In this document: in pieces, positions 29,779-36,422 of the stretch
Layout: the number at the start of each line of letters is the position of its first letter
Position numbering within the stretch: the stretch's first letter is position 1
Source: Pseudomonadota bacterium
GTDB taxonomy: Bacteria; Pseudomonadota; Gammaproteobacteria; Burkholderiales; Rhodocyclaceae
Direction: 5' to 3'
DNA: 36,422 nucleotides
NCBI GenBank assembly: GCA_009778425.1
Contig: WRJU01000252.1
Coordinates: forward strand, 1 to 36,422
The notes under the pieces: generated by a model
What the model was told of the DNA's origin: nothing
The model's input: the letters and a program-made list of their open reading frames with translations, nothing else
Databases searched by the model: none
Position numbers and translations under genes: made by a program

Positions 29779-29816
29779 TTGACAATAGTACCATTTGGTA
29801 CTATCGTTCGTATTAT
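29779..29816. promoter_or_regulatory. Operator and promoter region of immunity copy C
   Basis: TAGTACCA-TT-TGGTACTA (29786-29803) is a perfect dyad with 8-bp arms. A half-site TTTGGTAC lies at 29762-29769 near the repressor start. TTGACA at 29779 and TATTAT at 29811-29816 are candidate promoter elements, though their spacing to each other is wrong for a single promoter. The operator shares no motif with copy B. Confidence 0.5.
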
Positions 29817-29842
29817 CAACATTAAAACCAACGGTAACATCA

Positions 29843-30307
29843 ATGGCAACCACCAACAACATCACGACTATGCTTCGTAGCAAGGGGATCACGCTGGCGG
29901 CCTTGGCAGATGAACTTTGCGTTAGCGTCAGTACGGTCACGACTGTGGCGTCTGGAAAGTCCATGAGCTACACCGTCCAGAAAGCCATCGCGGAGCGCCT
30001 TGGAACCACGATCGAAGAACTGTGGCCTGGTCAGGTGCGCCTGCGGCGTAACCGTGCGCAGATCAATGCGGGCGTGAAATCGCTCGAACCACTACCGAGA
30101 ACGGGAAACATGGCAAAAATTTCAGACAGCACACGATATTTATTAAGCCGCCACCCGACTGACATGGAGCGCGGCTTCACGATTAGTACCGCGTATGGAG
30201 ATTTAGGCATCTATGCGGAGGAAGCGGCTCCATTTGCCGCACTTACCAGAGAGGTGCTTATAAAGCGCCTTGCCGAGCAGGAAAAAATAGAGCAGCGTGT
30301 GAAATAG
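29843..30307 (+). CDS. Cro/Ner-like transcription regulator with long C-terminus
   Basis: The 154-aa protein starts at ATG 29843. Residues 8-70 form a helix-turn-helix of the Ner/Nlp or Cro kind (MLRSKGITLAALADELCVSV, then KSMSYTVQKAIAERLGTTIE, then ELWPGQVRLRR). A second region of about 60 residues (DSTRYLLSRHPTDMERGFTI, then LGIYAEEAAPFAALTREVLI) has no match I recognise. It is the first gene rightward of the repressor and so probably the lytic switch partner. 30308-30502 has no gene, only a short GGCC hairpin. Confidence 0.78.
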   Translation: MATTNNITTMLRSKGITLAALADELCVSVSTVTTVASGKSMSYTVQKAIAERLGTTIEELWPGQVRLRRNRAQINAGVKSLEPLPRTGNMAKISDSTRYLLSRHPTDMERGFTISTAYGDLGIYAEEAAPFAALTREVLIKRLAEQEKIEQRVK

Positions 30308-30513
30308 TAAATAGTGCTATTTCCGCAATCCATTTTTTAGAGAGTTTTACAGCGCATACCAATGTGGCCTGAATAGGCCGATCAATTCAGCGTAATCACA
30401 ATCTGCACAAGATTGGGCTATCTGCCGTAAAAAGCCAGATATGCACCTATGTGCCGAATAGGGAAACGCATGCTTGATTTGGGGGTGTTTCATGAAGTTA
30501 ATCAGGAGAAGTT

Positions 30514-30762
30514 GTGAGATTAAATTGCCCACACTGCGGTATCCCGGCGAAGGTGCGAACTTCAAGGGAAGTTACAAGAATCACGCGGGAGGCCTATGTC
30601 CAATGCGAAAACATGGACTGTTGCCACGTCTGGAAAGTCATCATCGGAGCAATCACGACCATTGTCCCGTCGCTGAATCCAAACCCAAATGTCTACATCA
30701 ACGTGTCTCAAAAGCCACAAAAACTTGATGAAAGGCAACTCTCTTTAATTAACCAAAAATAA
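30514..30762 (+). CDS. ogr: Ogr/Delta-type late transcription activator
   Basis: The 82-aa protein starts at GTG 30514 after AGGAG. Its zinc finger has Cys5, Cys8, Cys31 and Cys36, exactly the C-X2-C-X22-C-X4-C spacing of P2 Ogr, within CPHCGIPAKVRTSREVT and then YVQCENMDCCHVWKVIIG. Ogr binds TGTTGT/ACAACA dyads at -55 and recruits RNA polymerase through its alpha subunit. Three such dyads exist here, before FI, between H and O, and before V. In P2, ogr lies downstream of D among the late genes. Here it is in the early operon ahead of the primase, so early transcription should directly switch on late genes. Confidence 0.9.
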   Translation: MRLNCPHCGIPAKVRTSREVTRITREAYVQCENMDCCHVWKVIIGAITTIVPSLNPNPNVYINVSQKPQKLDERQLSLINQK

Positions 30763-30772
30763 GGTGCGCGAA

Positions 30773-33448
30773 ATGGTTCTGGAGAGGCTATTACCATCGC
30801 TGATGCACGATTATAAATTCCGCGAGCAGGGGGAATTCCTGCGGATGGGCGTATGCCCTTCGTGCGGAAAAAAGGAGCTATTTACGCCAAAAGCGCATCC
30901 GTGGGTATTGCGCTGCGGGAGGCTGAATAGATGCGGCGGCGAATTCCATACCAAAGAACTGTACCCGGATTTGTTCAATGACTGGTCGAAACTTTTCCCG
31001 GTAACGGAAAAGAACCCGAATGCGGCGGCGGATGCCTATTTACGGGATGGCCGTGGGTTCGACCTGGGCAGGGTCAAGGGCTGGTACACGCAGGACAGCT
31101 ACTTTGACCACCGCAGCAATGAAGGTACGGCCACGGTGCGTTTCTCGCTTGGCGGAAACATCGCCTGGGAAAGATTCATAGACCGGCCCGTGCGATTCGG
31201 CAGCCAGAAGGCGCGTTTCATCGGCAGCTACCGTGGGATGGTCTGGCAGCCGCCCAGCGCGGGCGGGAACCTCAAGGACGAAATATGGTTGGTAGAGGGT
31301 ATCTTCGACGCCATCGCGCTGGCTCACCACGGCATCAATGCTGTGTCATTGATGAGTTGCGCGAACTTCCCGAGCCTGTTTTTGAAATCGCTGGAGGATC
31401 AATGCGCTGCCAGCGGCACGAAGCGCCCGCCGTTAGTATGGGCGCTTGATACCGATGCGGCAGGGCGGGAAGCAACCCGTAAGGGCGTTGACCGTTGCAG
31501 AGCGATGGGCTGGGAGGTCTCGGCAGCAGTCCCCCCGGCAGGGCGCGAAAAATACGACTGGAACGACCTTCACCAGCGCGACCGGCTCACGCCAGGGCAT
31601 GTCGAGCAGTACAAGCATTTCGGCAAGATCATGCTTGCCCAGGATGCCGCCGAGAAAGCGCGGCTCCTGTGGCTTGGCTCGCGCAAACGGAGTTTTCATT
31701 TTGATTTCGAGAACCGGCTCTATTGGGCGGGGATCGACCAGAGCCGTTATGACGATGCCAGTAAGCGCAACGAAGACGATATGGGCGGCTCTGACGACGC
31801 AGAAATAAAAGCGGCGCAGGAATCCATCAAGGTGACGCCAATCTGCAATTGCAGGCCGGAGCCGCTGTACTACCTTTCAAATTCTGTTACGGGCGAGGCT
31901 TGGTATTACTTTCGGGTGAATTTCCCGCATGACGGCGCGGCGGTCAAAGACACGTTCACCCCTTCCCAGTTGTCGGCTGCAAGTGAGTTCAAAAAGCGCC
32001 TGTTGTCCTTTCCCGGCGCGGTCTGGACGGGGAACAGCGGGCAACTCGATGCCGTCGTCGAAAAATGGACATACAACATCAAGCGCGTGGAGACGGTGGA
32101 ATTCATCGGCTACAGCCTGCCGCACGGCGCGTACATCTTCAATGACCTGGCGGTTAAGGACGGCAAGGTTATCCAGCAGAACGACGAGGATTATTTCGAG
32201 CTTGGCAAAGTTGCAATCCGCTCGCTGTCACGCGGGAAGCTATTACAGATCAACGCTGACACATCCAAGACAGAAAATGGGTGGTTCAACCGTTTCTATA
32301 CGGCCTTCGGCGTCAACGGCGTGATTGCTCTCGGCTACTGGATGGGGAGCCTCTTTGCCGAGCAGGTGCGTGACCGTTACGAAAGCTGGCCTTTTCTCGA
32401 AATCGTCGGGGAGCCGGGCGCCGGTAAAACGACGCTTCTTGAAATGCTCTGGAAGCTGCTCGGGCGGGCGAATTACGAAGGGTTCGACCCGATGAAATCG
32501 TCGCACGTCGGCTTCCTGCGCTCCATGTCGCAAGTCTCGAACCTGCCCGTCGTTCTGATCGAGTCCGACCGGGAAGATGCAGACGGGTCAAAGGGTCGGG
32601 CGCGGCAGCAATTTCATTGGGACGGCCTGAAATCCCTCTACAACGGCGGCAGCTTGCGAACGACAGGCGTGAAATCGGCAGGGAACGACACACACGACCC
32701 GCAGTTCCGCGCCGCGCTTGTGATTTCGCAGAACAACCCGGTACAGGCATCCCAGGCGATCATGGAGCGGATCGTCCACCTGAAGTTCAACAAGCGCCAT
32801 CAGTCCGACGACGGCAGGCAGGCCGCACTGGAACTCGGGCGAATGACGGCAGCGCAGTTGTCAGGCTTCGTTGTGGCAGCAACCACGCACGAAAAAGAAA
32901 TAATGGGGCTGCTCGAAAAACGCCTCCCGATATACGAAAACCGGCTGGCCGAATACGGCATCCATAACCGCCGCATCCAGAAGAACTACGCGCAGGTGAT
33001 GGTGATGGTCGAGGCGCTTCCGATGGCCGTCAAGATGCCGAAGGCGGCGGCGGATGAGGCGATTGCCACGCTGGCCGGACTGGCAAAGGCGCGTGAAGCC
33101 GAAATTTCCCGCGACCATCCGATTGTGGAGCGGTTTTGGGAGATTTACGAGTATTTGGATGGGTTCGGCCAAGACGAATCCGGCGTAATGGCCAGGCTTA
33201 ACCACAGCCGCGATTCCGGGCTGATTGCCGTCAACCTGAACCATTTCGTCCAAGTGGCCTTTGAGGCAAGGCAGCAAGTGCCAGATTTAAGCGATCTCAA
33301 AAAGTATTTGCCGACCTCGAAGCGTTACCGCTTCGTGGAGGCAAATAGAACCGTGTGTTCGGCGATCAATGACCGGCTGAATGCGAATTCCGATGTTATC
33401 AAACGCCCGGTATCAATCCGATGCTGGGTTTTCAAGCGTGGAGGCTGA
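30773..33448 (+). CDS. DNA primase-helicase (P4 alpha-like)
   Basis: The protein has 891 residues from ATG 30773 (AAGG nine bases upstream); GTG 30764 is also in frame. The N-terminus has a zinc-binding motif (CPSC at residues 28-31, then CGRLNRC near 48-54). A TOPRIM primase core follows (WLVEGIFDAIALAHHG near 172, WALDTDAAGREA near 222). The C-terminal half is a helicase with Walker A GEPGAGKTT near 546 and IESDREDADG as probable Walker B. This is a replication initiator or fork protein. P2 itself uses the rolling-circle protein A, of which there is no trace, so the phage replicates differently from its virion relatives. Confidence 0.9.
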   Translation: MVLERLLPSLMHDYKFREQGEFLRMGVCPSCGKKELFTPKAHPWVLRCGRLNRCGGEFHTKELYPDLFNDWSKLFPVTEKNPNAAADAYLRDGRGFDLGRVKGWYTQDSYFDHRSNEGTATVRFSLGGNIAWERFIDRPVRFGSQKARFIGSYRGMVWQPPSAGGNLKDEIWLVEGIFDAIALAHHGINAVSLMSCANFPSLFLKSLEDQCAASGTKRPPLVWALDTDAAGREATRKGVDRCRAMGWEVSAAVPPAGREKYDWNDLHQRDRLTPGHVEQYKHFGKIMLAQDAAEKARLLWLGSRKRSFHFDFENRLYWAGIDQSRYDDASKRNEDDMGGSDDAEIKAAQESIKVTPICNCRPEPLYYLSNSVTGEAWYYFRVNFPHDGAAVKDTFTPSQLSAASEFKKRLLSFPGAVWTGNSGQLDAVVEKWTYNIKRVETVEFIGYSLPHGAYIFNDLAVKDGKVIQQNDEDYFELGKVAIRSLSRGKLLQINADTSKTENGWFNRFYTAFGVNGVIALGYWMGSLFAEQVRDRYESWPFLEIVGEPGAGKTTLLEMLWKLLGRANYEGFDPMKSSHVGFLRSMSQVSNLPVVLIESDREDADGSKGRARQQFHWDGLKSLYNGGSLRTTGVKSAGNDTHDPQFRAALVISQNNPVQASQAIMERIVHLKFNKRHQSDDGRQAALELGRMTAAQLSGFVVAATTHEKEIMGLLEKRLPIYENRLAEYGIHNRRIQKNYAQVMVMVEALPMAVKMPKAAADEAIATLAGLAKAREAEISRDHPIVERFWEIYEYLDGFGQDESGVMARLNHSRDSGLIAVNLNHFVQVAFEARQQVPDLSDLKKYLPTSKRYRFVEANRTVCSAINDRLNANSDVIKRPVSIRCWVFKRGG

Positions 33449-33449
33449 A

Positions 33450-33623
33450 ATGACTGTAGGCGAACTGATCGAGAAACTAAGCAAGTTTTCGGCGGGTGTC
33501 CCGGTGTGCGTATTGGGAACCGACCCGGAGTTAGGCAACGAATTGATGCTTGACGTGGAAGAGTTGGATGAGGCTTCAGGCAATGGAACCAGCGTTGCAC
33601 TGATTATTGCGGAGGAACTGTGA
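33450..33623 (+). CDS. Small acidic early protein
   Basis: The 57-aa protein starts at ATG 33450, one base after the primase stop, with GGAGG upstream. The sequence (MTVGELIEKLSKFSAGVPVC, then ELGNELMLDVEELDEASGNG) begins like many small phage proteins with a TVGELIEKLSK opening, of unknown function. It is strongly acidic and lacks membrane segments. It is coupled to the replication gene. Confidence 0.7.
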   Translation: MTVGELIEKLSKFSAGVPVCVLGTDPELGNELMLDVEELDEASGNGTSVALIIAEEL

Positions 33624-33624
33624 A

Positions 33625-33849
33625 ATGACTGGGAACGAAATCGCAGAAGCCCTTGGAAAAGTTAAAGGGAGCGTCAGTGTATTTATTCGTGACACAAAAG
33701 GAATGACATTATGCTGCATCGATGTCAGTAACGATGTCAGTAAAAAGCAACTGATACGCGGGATGAGACGCTTCGGCGACAGTGAAACGACGCTGTCACT
33801 CAAAAATGATAACAACATGGATGCATTTTTAGGAGCGGATTACAAATGA
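33625..33849 (+). CDS. Hypothetical early protein
   Basis: The 74-aa protein starts at ATG 33625 with GAGGA upstream. It reads as a small mixed alpha/beta domain (TGNEIAEALGKVKGSVSVFI, then GMTLCCIDVSNDVSKKQLIR). I do not recognise it. The stop overlaps the next start. Local base use is AT-richer than the primase. Confidence 0.65.
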   Translation: MTGNEIAEALGKVKGSVSVFIRDTKGMTLCCIDVSNDVSKKQLIRGMRRFGDSETTLSLKNDNNMDAFLGADYK

Positions 33850-34214
33850 ACCATTTCACGCACCCCACCCGCAACACCACCTACGCCGCTGACCTTCTGG
33901 CCTGGAAAGATTCCGCTCTGGCGGCTGGTTTTGATTCCCGGATTGTCGACATGGTTGTTCGTCAGACCATCGAAGAATCGCGGAACGGCATCACGGAAAT
34001 AAAAGTTGAGTCAATGATCGACTGGGTCAAGTGTTCAGAACGCATGCCGCCCATGTACGAGAGGGTGCTTCTTTCAACGAATGGGCGCATTCATCCCGCC
34101 GTGTACAACCTTACGCACACTGGCTTTGCCGTGTGCGCTGGTGGCAAGTGCGTGGAAGGTTTCAGTCCCGCATATTGGAGATATTTGCCAGAAGCGCCGG
34201 AGGTGGGGAAATGA
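33846..34214 (+). CDS. DUF551-containing protein
   Basis: In this 122-aa protein residues 58-118 match the DUF551 pattern: DWVKCSERMPPMYERVLLST, then TGFAVCAGGKCVEGFSPAYW with RYLPEAP. It is often found in the early regions of phages; its function is unknown. Residues 1-57 are helical and specific to this protein. Starts and stops overlap with both neighbours. Confidence 0.8.
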   Translation: MNHFTHPTRNTTYAADLLAWKDSALAAGFDSRIVDMVVRQTIEESRNGITEIKVESMIDWVKCSERMPPMYERVLLSTNGRIHPAVYNLTHTGFAVCAGGKCVEGFSPAYWRYLPEAPEVGK

Positions 34215-34429
34215 ACAAGCAAGAACGCGATGCGATCAGGGCGCGCTACCGTAACCTCCCTGGAGTTGTTCAGAAAGATATATACGCGCTGCTCAACACG
34301 CTCGACAAGATGGAGGCGGAACGGGATTTGCTGGCGTATTGGCTTCATGAAGAAGCCGGTAGTTCTGTATGTACATGGATTGCTGCGGCAGAAATAGAAT
34401 CCGCAAAGCGCGCGGGGGAAGCGAAATGA
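34211..34429 (+). CDS. Small helical early protein
   Basis: The 72-aa protein begins MNKQERDAIRARYRNLPGVV and continues with a helix (YALLNTLDKMEAERDLLAYW). It has no recognisable domain. It is coupled on both sides by overlapping ATGA junctions, which supports translation. Confidence 0.65.
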   Translation: MNKQERDAIRARYRNLPGVVQKDIYALLNTLDKMEAERDLLAYWLHEEAGSSVCTWIAAAEIESAKRAGEAK

Positions 34430-34629
34430 CGAAGAAAGACGCACTCAAATTACTCCAAGAACTTCAGCATTGGCGTCGCTGTTCAGAGCCTGAATGCGGT
34501 TGTGAGCATCCTTCAACCGATAAAGTCGGTGAAGCGATAGACGTGGCGATCAATGCGCTGAAAAGGGCGACGGTGGCGAAGCTTGACGTTCATGAATCCG
34601 CTGGATCGGCGAGCGTATCAAGGCGGTGA
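34426..34629 (+). CDS. Small early protein with Cys/His cluster
   Basis: The 67-aa protein starts at ATG 34426 inside the previous stop. HWRRCSEPECGCEHPSTDKV holds three Cys and two His that might bind zinc. A short helix follows (IDVAINALKRATVAKL). Function is unknown. Confidence 0.6.
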   Translation: MTKKDALKLLQELQHWRRCSEPECGCEHPSTDKVGEAIDVAINALKRATVAKLDVHESAGSASVSRR

Positions 34630-34636
34630 GTAGGAT

Positions 34637-34786
34637 ATGAAGCGTCACACCAGAAACACCCCGAAGTCGACGTTGATCCGCCTGCTGGCCACGCAGGCGG
34701 TTAAGGACTATATGAACAAGCAACAACAGCAACGGCGCGGGGTTGTGCAAAACAGTTCAAATCGTATTGTTCCAATCAAGAAATAA
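34637..34786 (+). CDS. 49-residue basic protein before the recombinase
   Basis: The frame ATG 34637 to TAA 34784-34786 encodes MKRHTRNTPKSTLIRLLATQ and so on. It is very basic and Gln-rich (NKQQQQRRG), which suggests nucleic-acid binding. It fills the gap between two genes and ends 15 bases before the recombinase ATG. It could be a recombination directionality factor, which are small and basic and lie next to integrases, but no sequence signature confirms this. The ribosome site is poor. Confidence 0.5.
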   Translation: MKRHTRNTPKSTLIRLLATQAVKDYMNKQQQQRRGVVQNSSNRIVPIKK

Positions 34787-34801
34787 TCGTGAGGTATCCA
34801 C

Positions 34802-36409
<1,608 letters not shown>

Positions 36410-36422
36410 TTGGAGAGGGCGC

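Overview
The window holds one complete P2-like temperate prophage of about 35.7 kb, integrated in a proteobacterial chromosome that is most likely betaproteobacterial. This host call rests on the FtsB C-terminus at the left edge and the high GC content; I cannot name the genus. The left chromosomal flank carries the 3' end of ftsB (2-157), a decayed IS5-family remnant (246-525) and a terminator (541-580) that originally followed the tRNA-fMet gene. The prophage lies between two copies of GGTTGCGGGGG: attL at 590-600 and attR at 36334-36344. The right copy is the 3' end of an initiator tRNA gene (36334-36409, minus strand). A large serine recombinase (34802-36376) reads straight into that tRNA, so integration changes its C-terminus.

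Layout: 600-1400 is non-coding DNA with two terminators and a cluster of GTAAYATT iterons. 1404-3051 holds a HigBA toxin-antitoxin (TA) module, a C4-like RNA switch ahead of an unknown gene, and an orphan HicB. 3072-24822 is the virion and lysis region. Its proteins are P2-like, but the order is strongly rearranged: FI, FII, E/E', J, I, chaperone, a membrane protein on the minus strand, T, fibre H on the minus strand, O, N, M, L, X, holin, SAR endolysin, Rz/Rz1, R, P, a broken RelE/XRE pair, S, HicAB, V, W, U, D, Q. Three P2-type Ogr sites of the form TGTTGT-N13-ACAAC(A/T) precede FI, the H/O divide and V.

24912-27910 is a TA island: TumE/TumA, HicAB on the minus strand, RelE/XRE and HigBA. 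Duplicated hicB fragments show that one module has replaced another. 28154-30307 encodes a membrane-anchored OB-fold protein and an immunity region copied in tandem. Two XRE repressors there share C-terminal halves but differ in DNA-binding domain and operator; a third copy has decayed. A Ner-like regulator leads into the early operon: Ogr activator (30514), P4-alpha-like primase-helicase (30773-33448), six small genes, then the recombinase.

The phage therefore joins a P2-type virion and Ogr late control to a replication gene and an integrase that are not P2-type. The two most unusual patterns are these. First, all seven toxin-first TA loci, including the broken one, place a -10 box 6-8 nt before the toxin ATG and overlap the promoter with a palindrome, so the toxin mRNAs should be leaderless. 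Second, the recombinase C-terminus and its terminator depend on whether the phage is integrated or circular. All functional calls come from reading the sequence; no database search was run.
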